DNA from: Nereocystis luetkeana
Lineage: Eukaryota; Sar; Phaeophyceae; Laminariales; Laminariaceae
Direction of reading: 5' to 3'
Length of the DNA stretch: 64,000 nucleotides
Assembly: GCA_031213475.1 (NCBI GenBank)
Contig: JARUPZ010000021.1
Span: forward strand, 8,191,420 to 8,255,419
The translations under genes and the position numbers were made by a program. A model generated the notes under the pieces. It did not search any database and had not been told where the DNA came from. It was given only the letters and a program-made list of their open reading frames with translations. Each line of letters opens with the position of its first letter. Within the stretch, counting starts at the first letter, position 1. This document shows, in pieces, positions 49,001 through 49,272 of this stretch.

Positions 49001-49272
49001 TCGTGATTTCTCGCCCTCCCGCTCAGGCCAGCAACGTCTCCTGGAACTTGCACACGAGCAAGCCCGCCGGAGGTGTGATCTCGAGGCACTTCGACGTGGA
49101 GTCGCTCTTGAAGATGACCACCGGGTTGGATCTGGGCCACGTCTCGTCCCTAGTCAGACGGAAGAAGGAGGACGAGGAGATGGAGGGGAAGCTGCTAAGG
49201 GGGATCGACGAGGAGCGGAGCGGGTTGGGAGATCTTTGCGCCGTCAAGATGACGACGACCACGGCAGCGTAA
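376..49272 (+). CDS. Ankyrin-TRP-like cation channel, 24-exon gene (gene-level entry)
   Basis: Proposed exons: 376-474, 7354-7674, 9462-9569, 11754-12002, 14938-15626, 17343-17646, 20694-20804, 21640-21816, 22880-23035, 23520-23680, 24543-24659, 25517-25661, 26427-26585, 33338-33519, 35322-35513, 36603-36693, 37737-37897, 38899-39049, 40374-40478, 41616-41790, 42296-42866, 44223-44439, 47305-47610, 49027-49272. They sum to 5193 nt (1730 aa plus stop) and every junction phase agrees. The protein has divergent ankyrin-like repeats, then S1-S6 of an ion-transport domain with an LGD filter, then two extra hydrophobic segments. By family it should be a membrane cation channel, possibly Ca2+-permeable; ion and gating are unknown. 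Exon 1 is the least certain. Exons 2-24 support each other through phase and motif continuity. The size comes from introns full of repeats. Confidence 0.72.
515..745 (+). repeat. 500-bp family fragment
   Basis: Contains the end motif CATACGACTAC..CATGCATGATACCGAGTAC followed by an internal block (CTGTCTCTGGAAGCGGCC, CGAGTCCGCCTCA, GAACACCTCACGGCGCTTGG). The order is rearranged relative to full copies, so it is two joined fragments. Confidence 0.6.
1840..2100 (+). repeat. Two-copy tandem duplication
   Basis: Units of about 130 bp end in TGCATACTGCATGGGGGCGGTAGG (2067 region) and CACACTGTACGGGGGCGGTAGG (1940 region), each preceded by a T-rich stretch and a 'TCGGCGTT' start. No coding potential. 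Confidence 0.5.
2650..3160 (+). mobile_element. CAG-rich foldback family, arm
   Basis: Begins with CTGAGAGGTTTCTCAGCATT-like sequence, then 'CCAATACCCACGCCGATGT', 'CGGCGAGCTGAACTTACTTC', then a CAG/CAA-rich trinucleotide region (2858-3010). The same order occurs at 4800-5090 and, inverted, at 6300-6735 and 50140-50460. Long frames here on both strands are low-complexity artefacts. Confidence 0.7.
3105..4470. mobile_element. 1.4-kb foldback (inverted arms meeting near 3912)
   Basis: The left arm (3105-3910) is the reverse complement of the right arm (3918-4470) with moderate divergence. Both hold CTGATATCGATCGGC, ACCGAAGAAAATA.AACCT, CGAGTTCGGGG.CGCCGC and AAAGCGAAGGCGTCTGGA in mirrored order. 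The short AT-rich spacer TATATATATTTATATATG is the loop. No transposase frame. Confidence 0.72.
5086..5440. mobile_element. TTACGGGGG MITE interrupted by a second palindromic element
   Basis: Outer ends TATTACGGGGGACCATA (5088) and GGTCCTATTGGTCCCCCGTA (about 5420) belong to the TTACGGGGG family. Inside is another palindrome, about 5108-5350, with ends AGGCTCATTCTTATCGGAGA and its complement. Insertion order: foldback, then MITE, then this inner element. Confidence 0.68.
5445..5930. mobile_element. TTACGGGGG MITE halves split by a SINE
   Basis: The left half (about 5452-5505, GGTTTTCATGTATACCATAG..CCTATTAAAC) and right end (5868-5895 and a repeat to 5930, ACTATGGTCCCCCGTAATA) flank unrelated tRNA-like sequence, indicating a later insertion into the MITE. 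Confidence 0.55.
5545..5870 (-). mobile_element. tRNA-derived SINE (minus), with a head-to-head second head
   Basis: On the minus strand a B-box-like GGGTTCGAGCCCC (about 5787-5799) is followed by a body shared with 43176-43480 and 56690-56985 (AGAGCGCCTT.CAGCGTGGGTAGGC, TCGACGAGGGAAGAA). On the plus strand 5806-5863 matches the head of the 43176 copy (GTCGCCCCGG...GGTTA), giving two heads facing each other. Confidence 0.55.
6300..6740 (-). repeat. Right CTG-rich arm of the foldback element
   Basis: Mirror of 4785-5090: CTG-rich trinucleotides (6330-6495), then GTACGAGCGCCGTTGGCAGTA and AAACCTCTCAGAACTGAGAT, closing with CAACAATAGGTATACCTA. The leucine/cysteine-rich frames here are repeat artefacts. 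Confidence 0.7.
7120..7350 (+). repeat. Pyrimidine-only tract before exon 2
   Basis: About 230 bp of C/T-rich sequence with very few purines, including C-runs of 7-13, directly before the TAG acceptor. It serves as an oversized polypyrimidine tract and may form unusual structure (triplex/H-DNA by composition, inference). Confidence 0.6.
7354..7674 (+). CDS. Channel gene exon 2, ankyrin-like
   Basis: The exon follows a pyrimidine tract of more than 200 bp (about 7120-7350) ending in TAG, and runs 107 codons in phase 0 to AAG|GTGAGA. It starts LRQEKLSVLREM and contains an ankyrin-like helix pair, LDGRSLLEYAAVMGKREHF (cf. G-x-[ST]-LLxYAA). The middle is acidic/Ser-rich (QPNSDSSSHDHAPGG), probably a loop. 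Cytosolic by inference from the channel topology. Confidence 0.7.
7750..8365 (-). repeat. 500-bp family copy (minus), partly duplicated end
   Basis: Reverse complement of the family: ends ATGATAAGGAGTACA.., then CGTCCCGGCATT, GAACACCTCACGG, CTGTCTCTGGAAGTGGCCACA-like, finishing CAACCCAACC at 8320-8335. G-runs adjoin the 7750 end. The CATGATATCGAGTACA end occurs twice (7758 and 7850). Confidence 0.7.
8370..9460 (+). other. Intron 2 remainder
   Basis: AT-richer sequence with no repeat copy I recognise and no exon-like frame. A G-run (9357-9368) lies about 90 bp before exon 3. Confidence 0.35.
9462..9569 (+). CDS. Channel gene exon 3, one ankyrin-like repeat
   Basis: Thirty-six codons between CACAG|CTC and AAG|GTGAGG, phase 0 at both ends. 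The size of about one repeat plus the segment NGAPLLFQAATNSR match a single ankyrin unit. Neighbouring exons share phase 0, as expected for an array expanded by exon duplication. Confidence 0.65.
9765..10015. repeat. GATCATCTAC repeat
   Basis: Carries AGTAGATCATCTACAGCTGT, CAGATCATCTACCGT, 'CCCACCCGGTAACACGAGCT' and a CTGATCAGGC end. The same words in similar order appear at 13775, 18225, 33160, 34850, 35890 and 44905. Confidence 0.6.
10016..11212 (+). other. Intron 3 unassigned stretch
   Basis: Contains a short (CTGTTG)n run near 10150-10170 and 10770-10795 and a C-rich stretch at 10940-10970. The frames of about 100 codons at 10257-10599 lack splice-compatible boundaries and domain resemblance, so no exon is called. 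Confidence 0.3.
11221..11474. mobile_element. hAT-like palindromic MITE with 8-bp target duplication
   Basis: Starts CAGGGTTGTAAACCGAAAAC and ends with the inverted counterpart GTTCACAACCCTG; the interior is full of CGGTTTTTCGG words. Flanks are TTTACGTC (11213-11220) and TTTTCGTC (11475-11482), a 7/8 direct repeat. CAGGG ends plus an 8-bp duplication are the hallmark of hAT transposons. Confidence 0.78.
11548..11612 (+). repeat. Degenerate copy of the exon 4 acceptor region
   Basis: GACCGGCGGAACCACCGCCAGCTACTTCCAAAAACGTCGGGCGCACG parallels 11732-11780 (GATCGGTTGACCCAAACGCCAGCTACTTCTGGAGACCTTGGGCGCACG). It includes a decoy CGCCAG acceptor but then loses frame. Confidence 0.6.
11754..12002 (+). 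CDS. Channel gene exon 4, clearest ankyrin repeats
   Basis: Eighty-three codons, phase 0 at both ends (CGCCAG|CTA ... CGCAAG|GTGGGG). It contains two good ankyrin signatures, DKQGKTLLMYAARHAD and DDEGRTLLHHAAEARSD, about 45 residues apart. This is the strongest evidence that the N-terminal part is an ankyrin-type solenoid. A degraded copy of the acceptor region lies about 185 bp upstream (11548-11612). A 90-bp minisatellite starts just after the donor. Confidence 0.8.
12030..13145 (+). repeat. ~90-bp minisatellite, about 12 degenerate units
   Basis: Units repeat the words ACTCGTTTTATAGTCATGTT, AGAGTCCAAACGGGGATTAT, TTCCCGGCCAGAATGCTACT and CTGGCCGGGAATAT through the whole stretch. One 41-bp piece (CTCGTCACGAATATGTTCCC...) is itself duplicated at 12753-12835. 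GGCCAGAATG/CTGGCCGGGAA give each unit local dyad symmetry. Confidence 0.8.
13775..13985. repeat. GATCATCTAC repeat
   Basis: TGATCTGTATCATCTGTATG, GCTCATGCTCCCGGGCGGGA, ATGCAGATCCTGCACAGCAT and GATGATCTACAGTAGACAGA, matching the order in the 35890 copy (inverted). Confidence 0.65.
14000..14095. repeat. GGGGACA palindrome
   Basis: TTTAGGGCTGCGGTCCCGCTTTGGGGACAAAC pairs with GTTTGTCTCCAAAACGGGACTTCGGTCCTGAAAG about 45 bp later. One of four such palindromes (also 16520, 17930, 33835). Confidence 0.68.
14640..14935. repeat. GATCATCTAC repeat variant, abutting exon 5
   Basis: Three internal echoes: 'GTAGATCGTGATACATCTAG', 'GTAGATGATCTATCGGTGGGTGATCTG' and 'GAAGATCTATCCGTAGATCATCTG', each followed by a 'TAGTGGTA..ACCCGAT' block. 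Its end supplies the sequence just before the exon 5 acceptor. Confidence 0.55.
14938..15626 (+). CDS. Channel gene exon 5, ankyrin-like with poly-Gly and poly-Asp inserts
   Basis: 689 nt from TTCGCAG|GTT (phase 0) to CTCTCAAG|GTACGA (phase 2, codon AG|G completed by exon 6). ADRQGRTPAMCLLGRKESF resembles the start of an ankyrin unit. A Gly/Ser-rich low-complexity linker follows (about 15170-15300, GGT/GGC codons), then a second helical unit (VMHAARGGWEPF) and an acidic tract of seven Asp (GAT repeats, about 15550-15572). The exon sits directly downstream of a GATCATCTAC-type repeat that supplies its polypyrimidine-poor acceptor. Confidence 0.7.
15690..15850. repeat. Degenerate GATCATCTAC-family copy
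   Basis: TGTAGATAGGATACTTCGTG, GGCCACGTTGCCGGGTGGCA and GCTGTACAGATCGTGGCTGC follow the layout of family copies but are strongly diverged. Confidence 0.4.
15958..16492 (+). repeat. 500-bp family, near full length (plus)
   Basis: C14 run, TATAGGTTGTGTTGGCGTCG, then GCTCACTTCGTGAG, TCCGCACAAAGGGAATGATC, CCACGAGGCAGTTACGTAGT, GCTGTCTCTGGACGTGG, CATTGAAG, CAAGTCCGCC, GAACACCTCAC, TCGGTGAAAA-like, CCGGCATTATA and end TACGGCCATGCCTGATATTG. A useful reference copy; no frame spans it. Confidence 0.75.
16520..16630. repeat. GGGGACA palindrome
   Basis: GGACAAGCCGTAGTCGCGTTTTGGGGGCA pairs with TCGTCCCCACAACGGGACTGCGGTTCTAAAAG. Confidence 0.6.
17343..17646 (+). CDS. Channel gene exon 6
   Basis: 304 nt from CTCTGCAG|G (completes R with exon 5) to GGCGAG|GTGAGT, phase 0. 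Begins WARKTDYPITASELFRTAI. A Gly-rich stretch (VIGVGGGCGRGGG) is followed by an ankyrin-like unit (NASLFSLAVLSGDPGAVCW). It is preceded by a T-rich tract typical of a branch/polypyrimidine region. The phase match to exon 5 (AG|G) is independent support for both. Confidence 0.72.
17930..18135. repeat. GGGGACA palindrome split by a MITE
   Basis: Left arm GGACTGCAGTCCCATTTTGGGGACAACC (17939-17966) and right arm GTAGTCCCCGAAAACGAGACTGCAGTCCTGAAAG (18096-18130) are separated by the TTACGGGGG MITE at 17988-18094. This dates the MITE as younger than the palindrome. Confidence 0.75.
17988..18094. mobile_element. TTACGGGGG MITE
   Basis: TACTACGGGGGACCATAGTA at the left and ACAATGGTCCCCCGTAATA at the right, about 107 bp, palindromic, with an AT-rich middle (CTATATATTTCGCTATTTTT). 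Sits inside another palindrome. Confidence 0.8.
18222..18440. repeat. GATCATCTAC repeat
   Basis: GATCATGATCTATCTACCGT, ATCATCTAGTTCCTCGCCTA, 'GTTGCGAAGGATAG', 'GGTTCAACCCGGGAACATGAGCTAG' and GATCATACAAGCG. Runs into the next repeat at 18545. Confidence 0.62.
18545..19070 (-). repeat. 500-bp family, near full length (minus)
   Basis: Starts (minus end) GGAGGCGGAGGCGGGTATACTCGATA, then ATGGCCGTAGTCGTATGACC, CAATGCCGGGACGGAGCATG, GTGAGGTGTCCGGCGAGTCG, TAGCCACTTCCAGAGACAGC, TTGCGCGGAGTAAAAGTTCT, TGGTTGTCTAGCTCACG and CCAACCTATATA. Confidence 0.75.
19071..20690 (+). other. Intron 6 remainder
   Basis: A 25-bp direct duplication (GCGTTTTGGGGACGGACGTTTC, 19381-19430) related to the GGGGACA palindromes, and a C16-like run at 19838-19854. 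No exon-like frame. Confidence 0.4.
20694..20804 (+). CDS. Channel gene exon 7, ends at a GC donor
   Basis: Thirty-seven codons from CCCCCCCCAG|GTG to GAG|GCATGA. Contains VSSLAYATAASPKPDVLLAV, ankyrin-like. The frame hits TGA at 20808 and the next GT (20821) lies beyond the stop, so the only phase-0 exit joining exon 8 is a GC donor. The GC-donor reading is inference from frame; a missed mini-exon is the alternative. Confidence 0.62.
20805..20810 (+). promoter_or_regulatory. GC splice donor, intron 7
   Basis: GAG|GCATGA; the only way to leave exon 7 in phase 0 before the in-frame TGA. Position -1 is G as in GC donors, but +3 to +6 match the consensus poorly. Confidence 0.5.
21640..21816 (+). 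CDS. Channel gene exon 8, ankyrin-like
   Basis: Fifty-nine codons between TTTTCGTCAG|GCT and GACGAG|GTGAGG, phase 0 at both ends, after a strong T tract. Begins AAKNVGEGDEEAERLF; TPLAGAVFCGNSVIVNAVLS reads as an ankyrin helix pair. Confidence 0.75.
22880..23035 (+). CDS. Channel gene exon 9
   Basis: Fifty-two codons, CTCCTAG|ATC to AACAAG|GTGCGG, phase 0 at both ends. Contains a basic stretch (DRKKKPSGKKNNND) then a helix pair (HLLLRGYGPGLPKEVLQAL). The Lys-rich patch could be a loop or interaction site; no specific function recognised. Confidence 0.7.
23290..23470 (+). repeat. Two truncated ends of the 500-bp family with C-tracts
   Basis: TCATACGACTACGACCGTGCATGATATCGAGTGCA then C-rich, and TCATACGACTACGTCTACGCATGGTATCGAGTACA then C14. 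Two copies of the family's last 45 bp plus poly-C in tandem, forming the pyrimidine tract for exon 10. Confidence 0.65.
23520..23680 (+). CDS. Channel gene exon 10, charged helical segment
   Basis: 161 nt, CGCACAG|GAG (phase 0) to CTGAG|GTGGGT (phase 2). The translation is strongly charged and helical (KKLRKCFNEAAEKAELEDSV), possibly a short coiled segment between ankyrin blocks. A C-rich tract and truncated ends of the 500-bp repeat family lie immediately upstream. Confidence 0.7.
23800..24450 (+). repeat. CCA/AAC-rich low-complexity zone
   Basis: ACCACCACTACCACCACC-type repeats near 23885-23945 and AACAACAGCAACAACAACG near 24400-24435, within intron 10. No exon signal. Confidence 0.5.
24543..24659 (+). 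CDS. Channel gene exon 11
   Basis: Thirty-nine codons joining exon 10 by AG|A, starting ALIEKGWDCQDYLPTII and ending at CGCCAG|GTTTGC in phase 2 again. Helical, ankyrin-like (DTVLCAIENAR). Phase agreement on both sides supports the call; the donor GTTTGC is weak. Confidence 0.66.
24725..24850. repeat. GGGTC-rich element (one arm)
   Basis: CAGGGCTCTTCACAGACATG start, then (GGGTC)n with variants GGATC/GAGTC ending in GTCGGGTCGGGTCGGGTCGG at 24825-24848. Related to 27650-27851 and 49380-49500. Confidence 0.6.
24850..25400 (+). repeat. ~200-bp tandem repeat, three degenerate units
   Basis: Units share CATCGATGAAAA..CAA.CTG, GGAGCCGGTGTACCGT, GGTACAGCG..GCC.TGGC and AAGTGGCG.A. Unit starts near 24850, 25040 and 25235. 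Located just before exon 12. Confidence 0.65.
25517..25661 (+). CDS. Channel gene exon 12
   Basis: 145 nt, GTGTCCAG|G (completes R) to CTGGAG|GTGGGT, phase 0. TTIFSGISNPFVVKAIAS resembles the end of an ankyrin solenoid (GNPFVVKA). It is preceded by a three-copy tandem repeat (24850-25400) and followed within about 140 bp by a truncated 500-bp family copy on the other strand. Confidence 0.72.
25805..26095 (-). repeat. 500-bp family, truncated (minus)
   Basis: GGTAGTCGCATGGCCATGGA, ATCCCTACAATGTCGAGACG, CACCAAGCGCGGCGCGCCGT, ATCCTACTAAACACCCCCTG and CTCCGGTGCGGCCACTTCTC. Lacks the portion beyond the 'CTGTCTCTGG' block. Confidence 0.7.
26427..26585 (+). CDS. Channel gene exon 13
   Basis: Fifty-three codons, AACGGCAG|CTT to GCTGTG|GTGAGA, phase 0 at both ends. 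Contains LYKLPGTVRGVGLELIGSF and ends in MANLIGYIAV. The pyrimidine tract is modest. It lies before a 6.75-kb intron, the longest between well-supported exons. Confidence 0.68.
27650..27851. mobile_element. GGGTC-rich palindromic element with CAGGGCT ends
   Basis: CAGGGCTGCTCACGG at the left and the mirrored CATGAGGAGCCCTG at the right. Left arm (GGGTC)5-6 (27690-27722), right arm (GACCC)n (27803-27826). CAGGG ends suggest hAT affiliation, but no convincing 8-bp duplication is seen. The G-strand fits the G-quadruplex pattern (GGG with 2-nt loops). Confidence 0.68.
28170..28277. mobile_element. TTACGGGGG MITE
   Basis: TATTACGGGGGAACATAGTT and AACTATGGTCTCCCGTAATA ends, 108 bp, with the internal word AGGTTTTTATGTATACCA shared with other copies. 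Confidence 0.82.
29016..29530 (+). repeat. 500-bp family, near full length (plus)
   Basis: C14 run (29017-29030), TATATAGGTTGGGTTGGCGT, 'GCTCACTACTTGAGCTAGAC', 'CCAAGAGGCAGTTGCATAGC', 'CAAGTCCGCCTCACAAGCGG', 'TCGGTGAAAACCCGACGCGC' and 'ACGGCCATGTATGATATCGT', then C-rich. Confidence 0.78.
29695..30000 (+). repeat. ~60-bp degenerate tandem repeat
   Basis: Repeated words TTGGGC(C/T)(A/C)GACT(C/T)AAG, TTTGAGGCA and GAA(A/C)TT recur five times. Non-coding. Confidence 0.5.
30280..30405 (+). repeat. ~43-bp tandem repeat, three copies
   Basis: GAATTGGGAGATTGACCCGTACCCTCTTGAATTCGTTCCAAATATTGGGAGATTGGCCCGCACCCTCTTGAATTCGTTCCAAAAATTGG: near-identical units inside intron 13, so recent. Confidence 0.75.
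31880..32370 (+). repeat. ~290-bp tandem duplication
   Basis: Both units share TTCGTGCTTTCATCCCCTTATCAAG (31893) / TTCGCGCTTTCATCACGCTCTTAAG (32177), then CCCCAAAAACG..TTGT.GAC, TTCGG(G/A)ATCT, CAGGTTTTCTTTTTT and CACACGTTTTC/CGCACGTTTTC. Moderately diverged. Confidence 0.68.
33020..33141. mobile_element. TTACGGGGG MITE (diverged)
   Basis: TTGTGACGGGGGGCATAGTG left and TACTATGGCCCCCCGTCATAAT right; the internal 'TTTTTACTAACAATATTTGG' matches the 34563 copy. Confidence 0.75.
33155..33265. repeat. GATCATCTAC repeat, short copy
   Basis: TAGATCCTGCATAATCTCTC, GCAACTAGATCATCTACAGC and GACCATGATCTCTACCTGTC, matching part of the 13775/18222 copies. Confidence 0.55.
33338..33519 (+). CDS. Channel gene exon 14, pre-membrane linker (AAG acceptor)
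   Basis: 182 nt ending at TTAAG|GTAGGT (phase 2). Codes AHEFVNAPLVLDYMQLKW, the 'V-N/S-x-P-L-V-x-x-Y-x-x-x-K-W' pattern before S1 of ankyrin-channel proteins. The obvious acceptor, ACAG at 33329, would start the exon in phase 1 and clash with exon 13. The AAG eight bases further in (GTCCAAG|GCAC) restores phase 0. A missed micro-exon plus use of 33330 is the alternative. Confidence 0.68.
33519..33680 (+). repeat. ~78-bp duplication at the exon 14 donor
   Basis: TACTGATCGAAA.(C/T)ATCATG.GGGGGTCGTATTGGGACGGA occurs at about 33526 and 33606, followed by TTTTTGTA..GT and AAGTCCCT(C/T)(A/G)CG.TTA. Confidence 0.7.
33710..33818 (+). repeat. 18-bp minisatellite (CAGCAGCAGTGGGTACCC)
   Basis: Six units of GGGTACCCCAGCAGCAGT with a few variants (GGGTAAACC, CAACAG). 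The multiple of three keeps a WVPQQQ frame open, but no exon boundaries support translation. Confidence 0.78.
33835..33925. repeat. GGGGACA palindrome
   Basis: AACTACAGTCCCGTTTTGGGGACAGCC pairs with AGTTTGTCCCCAAAACTGGTGTGCAGTCC. Confidence 0.68.
34195..34260 (-). other. tRNA-like B-box fragment
   Basis: The minus strand reads GAGGGTTCGAGCCCGGCC, a good RNA polymerase III B box. An A-box-like TAGCAAAACA lies about 30 nt upstream. No cloverleaf can be closed, so it is more likely a SINE or tRNA-pseudogene remnant. Confidence 0.3.
34563..34671. mobile_element. TTACGGGGG MITE, best-preserved copy
   Basis: 109 bp, TATTACGGGGGACCATAGTT ... AACTATGGTCCCCCGTAATA, near-perfect palindrome over the first 28 bp. 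The reference copy for the family. Flanking TA fits Tc1/mariner-type insertion. Confidence 0.87.
34845..35020. repeat. GATCATCTAC repeat
   Basis: GATGATCTATCTGATCTGTC, AGCATCTAGTTCCTCTAACC and GTGCAGGATCTGCATAGCAC follow the family order. Confidence 0.6.
35322..35513 (+). CDS. Channel gene exon 15, start of S1
   Basis: 192 nt, TTTGGCAG|G (completes R) to TACTT|GTGAGA (phase 2). LLQGWESGSTTMMLFRDKE leads to a hydrophobic run, DEFFLVPSVRFFFETFSYL, the first half of S1. The last bases of this exon are duplicated at 35765-35795. Confidence 0.78.
35765..35800 (+). repeat. Copy of the exon 15 3' end
   Basis: GTCTTCGAGACCTTCAGCTACCTGTGGGAAAA repeats exon 15's last bases and donor context (TTTTTCGAGACCTTCAGCTACTTGTGAGAAAA at 35491-35522). 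The donor changed from GTGAGA to GTGGGA. Confidence 0.7.
35885..36215. repeat. GATCATCTAC repeat, longest copy
   Basis: An internal run of ten-base echoes (ACTGATAGCTCATCTACAGG, TAGATCATCTGCAGATATAT, CATCTACAGATAG-like), then GTTCCCACCCGGAAAAATGAGC and TAGATCATACAGATCATACA. About 330 bp. Confidence 0.68.
36603..36693 (+). CDS. Channel gene exon 16, S1 end and S2 start
   Basis: 91 nt, CATCGCAG|A (completes L) to GCCTTG|GTAAGA, phase 0. Encodes the rest of S1 (SMLGLYCSCVS), a short acidic extracellular loop (EDSDEIPPDE) and the start of S2 (IAFYVFAL). The acceptor follows a pyrimidine-rich stretch. Confidence 0.78.
36700..37255 (+). other. Intron 16, first part
   Basis: No repeat family copy. 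Contains a C13 run (37129-37141) and a 'CGAGTTTCGAA' triplication near 37160-37215. No exon-like frame. Confidence 0.35.
37258..37720 (+). repeat. CCAA/CCAACT low-complexity array
   Basis: About 460 bp of (CCAA)n mixed with GACTGACC, TAGCCAACT and GATTG(A/G)(G/C)CGG. A 100-bp higher-order repeat is visible (..TTGCTAGCCGATTGATTGGCC.. at 37400 and ..TTACCAGCCGATTGAGCGGTC.. at 37565). Ends 16 bp before exon 17. Confidence 0.8.
37737..37897 (+). CDS. Channel gene exon 17, S2 end and S2-S3 loop
   Basis: 161 nt, CGATCAG|GGC to GTGCAGAG|GTGCGG (phase 2). Continues S2 as GLLWREIQEFRDVLP (the 'G-x-x-x-R-E' ending common in this superfamily), then a Pro/Thr/Gly-rich loop (KTPKSTTQETDAFQGGGGG). It starts right at the end of the CCAA-type array (37258-37720), which replaces the usual polypyrimidine tract. 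Confidence 0.72.
38340..38590 (+). repeat. 500-bp family, 3' part only (plus)
   Basis: TCCGCCTCACAAGCGGCTCT, CGACTCGCCCTACACCTCGA, GAAAACCCGACGTGCTCCGT and ACGGCCATGCATGACTAGAG, then C10. Confidence 0.7.
38899..39049 (+). CDS. Channel gene exon 18, S3 (AAG acceptor, GC donor)
   Basis: 151 nt. Starting at AATGAAG|G completes R and gives YFTQDNWNILD, the conserved 'YF-x-D-x-WN-x-x-D' entry to S3, followed by ASIAFLLVAFLFRVLALVL (S3). The stronger-looking CAG 13 bases later would lose the YFTQ part and break phase with exon 17. The frame ends TCCGAACAG|GCGAGC, a phase-0 GC donor; reading on reaches TGA within four codons. Confidence 0.7.
39050..39055 (+). promoter_or_regulatory. GC splice donor, intron 18
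   Basis: CAG|GCGAGC. CAG before the junction and GAG after it fit a GC donor. It links exon 18 in phase 0 to exon 19, and reading through meets TGA at once. Confidence 0.58.
39060..39725 (+). other. Intron 18, first part
   Basis: No known repeat except an (ACCACC)n-type stretch at 39630-39720. No exon-like frame. Confidence 0.35.
39725..40310 (+). repeat. 500-bp family, full length with internal duplication
   Basis: Starts ATAGGGTACGAATGTTTGGGCTGAGTTGGCG; contains GTTGTTGGCAGTGTAGTTAG, CTAGGCAGTCATGTAGTATA and CTGTCTCTGGAAGTAGCC. A block 'GGATGCAACTCACC' occurs twice (40048, 40119), so this copy is about 70 bp longer. Ends CATGCATGACAACGGACA, then C-rich. Confidence 0.72.
40374..40478 (+). 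CDS. Channel gene exon 19, S4
   Basis: Thirty-five codons, GTGAGCAG|GCG to ACACAG|GTGAAA, phase 0. Encodes S4, FFVARFFLAAIAPFLFGRVL, and the S4-S5 linker SLAQVDKYLGPMTQ. Only two Arg are spaced across the helix, unlike the regular Arg ladder of voltage sensors, so strong voltage gating is not expected (inference). An almost complete 500-bp repeat ends about 90 bp upstream. Confidence 0.8.
40600..41380 (+). other. Intron 19 body
   Basis: A small duplication (CCGGCACTATAGCGG/ ACCGGCACT, 40630-40745) is the only structure seen. No exon candidate. Confidence 0.35.
41616..41790 (+). CDS. Channel gene exon 20, S5 and pore helix (GC donor)
   Basis: 175 nt, CGCACCAG|ATA to CTGGGAG|GCGAGT, phase 1. 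Encodes S5 (FSVFMLVIMASFALAFFSLY), a turret and the pore helix SVALLSMFKAMLG. Ending at the GC donor lets G|AT form the filter Asp with exon 21. The nearby GT (41795) gives phase 2 and a stop with exon 21. Confidence 0.8.
41791..41796 (+). promoter_or_regulatory. GC splice donor within the channel filter codon, intron 20
   Basis: GGGAG|GCGAGT matches the GC-donor consensus AG|GC(A/G)AGT. It gives phase 1, so exon 21's AT completes the Asp codon of L-G-D. The competing GT at 41795 gives phase 2 and a stop. Confidence 0.78.
41815..42205 (+). repeat. ~45-bp minisatellite starting just after the pore-exon donor
   Basis: Repeated words GAGCGCTGA(G/T)ATA, ATAGCCGTTCATTGA and TTCAGCGCTGAGATA over about 390 bp. 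About nine degenerate units, filling most of intron 20. Confidence 0.78.
42296..42866 (+). CDS. Channel gene exon 21, filter Asp, S6 and C-terminal linker
   Basis: 571 nt, CGATGCAG|AT to GACAAA|GTGAGT (phase 2). Filter/outer pore DPDFEAFDQDRD, then S6 ITLLVMYMVTMAILMLNLLI followed by AVLGTVHDSV, a typical TRP-superfamily S6 ending. The post-S6 part has LPPPFNLVMAASLIVIDVFG, partly hydrophobic and possibly peripheral, then an Ala/Gly-rich low-complexity linker (42660-42735). This is the longest conserved coding block in the gene. Confidence 0.85.
42867..43175 (+). repeat. TTG/GTC trinucleotide-rich zone
   Basis: (TTG)n at 42973-43005 and GTCGTT/GTTGCC variants to 43130. Frames on both strands are low complexity. 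Immediately follows the exon 21 donor. Confidence 0.6.
43176..43480 (+). mobile_element. tRNA-derived SINE (plus)
   Basis: Head GAGTCGCCCCGGCAGTCTAGCGGCTAGCTT..GTTCGGATCCCGCC has A- and B-box spacing of a tRNA. The body AGAGCGCCTTCGTAGCGTGGGTAGGCGC..CGACGAGGGAAGAACGG is shared with the 5545 and 56690 copies. Confidence 0.68.
43890..44065 (+). repeat. Dispersed repeat pair member 1
   Basis: CAGGTGGCC..ACGCC/CCCCTTC, CACAATGTGGGCGTAAAA, AACACA..C.TAAGG and GTCTC(C/T)..GAGGATTTTT correspond to 52022-52185. Function unknown; no frame. Confidence 0.55.
44223..44439 (+). CDS. Channel gene exon 22, extra hydrophobic segment
   Basis: 217 nt, CACCTGCAG|C (AA|C = N) to TCGGCG|GTGAGC, phase 0. An acidic start (TVEEAEEDDRQVDDE) precedes the hydrophobic run LLFACSMGLLALMGSAILWV, long enough to cross the membrane. 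A seventh helix after S6 is unusual for TRP channels. The phase joins on both sides support the exon. Confidence 0.74.
44905..45140. repeat. GATCATCTAC family copy (diverged)
   Basis: TATTTCGGAGAGGACGTATC, GACCTGCATGATGCGATTTA, GCACGGCGTCTCTAAACGGC and CTGCAGTAGATCGTGATATA, with the same landmarks as 13775 in the other order. Confidence 0.4.
45795..46325 (+). repeat. 500-bp family, near full length (plus), tandem copy 1
   Basis: TATATATAATAGGTTTGATAGGCATCGG start, GCTCACTTCGTGAGCTAGAC, CCACGAGGAAGTTACATGGT, CTCTCTGGAAGTGGCCACAC and TACGGCCATGCACGACAATG, then C-rich. Confidence 0.78.
46325..46862 (+). repeat. 500-bp family, near full length (plus), tandem copy 2
   Basis: TATTATATACTCCGGAGTATAGGTTAGG start, GCTCACTACTTGAGCTAGAC, CCAAGAGGCAGTTACATAGT, CTGTCTCTGGAAATGCCTAC and ACGGTCATGCATGATATCGA, then C11. 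Differs from copy 1 enough that it is not a fresh tandem duplicate. Confidence 0.78.
47305..47610 (+). CDS. Channel gene exon 23, second extra hydrophobic segment
   Basis: 102 codons, ATCCGCCGCAG|AAC to GTGGAG|GTGATT, phase 0. The hydrophobic stretch PVLSVLIHLCASIFGLIAAV continues to CILGSIVLWL, then a basic/aromatic turn (FDWWYRRH) and a tail ending VWRVAKDIVE. The coding of that tail is repeated downstream several times (47735-48385). The donor GTGATT is weak, and a copy at 47938-47955 has a better one (GTGAGT). Confidence 0.74.
47735..48385 (+). repeat. Array of decoy exon-23 ends
   Basis: GCGGGTCGCCAAGGACATCG from the end of exon 23 recurs in degraded form at about 47738, 47925, 48025, 48093 and 48360, each followed by GTGA-like sequence. 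Units are 60-270 bp apart. The copy at 47898-47950 keeps CAG before and GTGAGT after. Confidence 0.72.
48390..49020 (+). other. Intron 23, last part
   Basis: No repeat family match and no exon-like frame; a G10 run at 48775-48786. Confidence 0.35.
49027..49272 (+). CDS. Channel gene exon 24, C-terminal tail
   Basis: Eighty-two codons including TAA, starting at CCGCTCAG|GCC in phase 0. Encodes ASNVSWNLHTSKPAGG, then a charged helical region (VRRKKEDEEMEGKLL, RGIDEERSG), with no further membrane segment; cytosolic by inference. AATAAA overlaps the stop (49271-49276) and may be the polyadenylation signal. Confidence 0.75.
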   Translation, partial: ASNVSWNLHTSKPAGGVISRHFDVESLLKMTTGLDLGHVSSLVRRKKEDEEMEGKLLRGIDEERSGLGDLCAVKMTTTTAA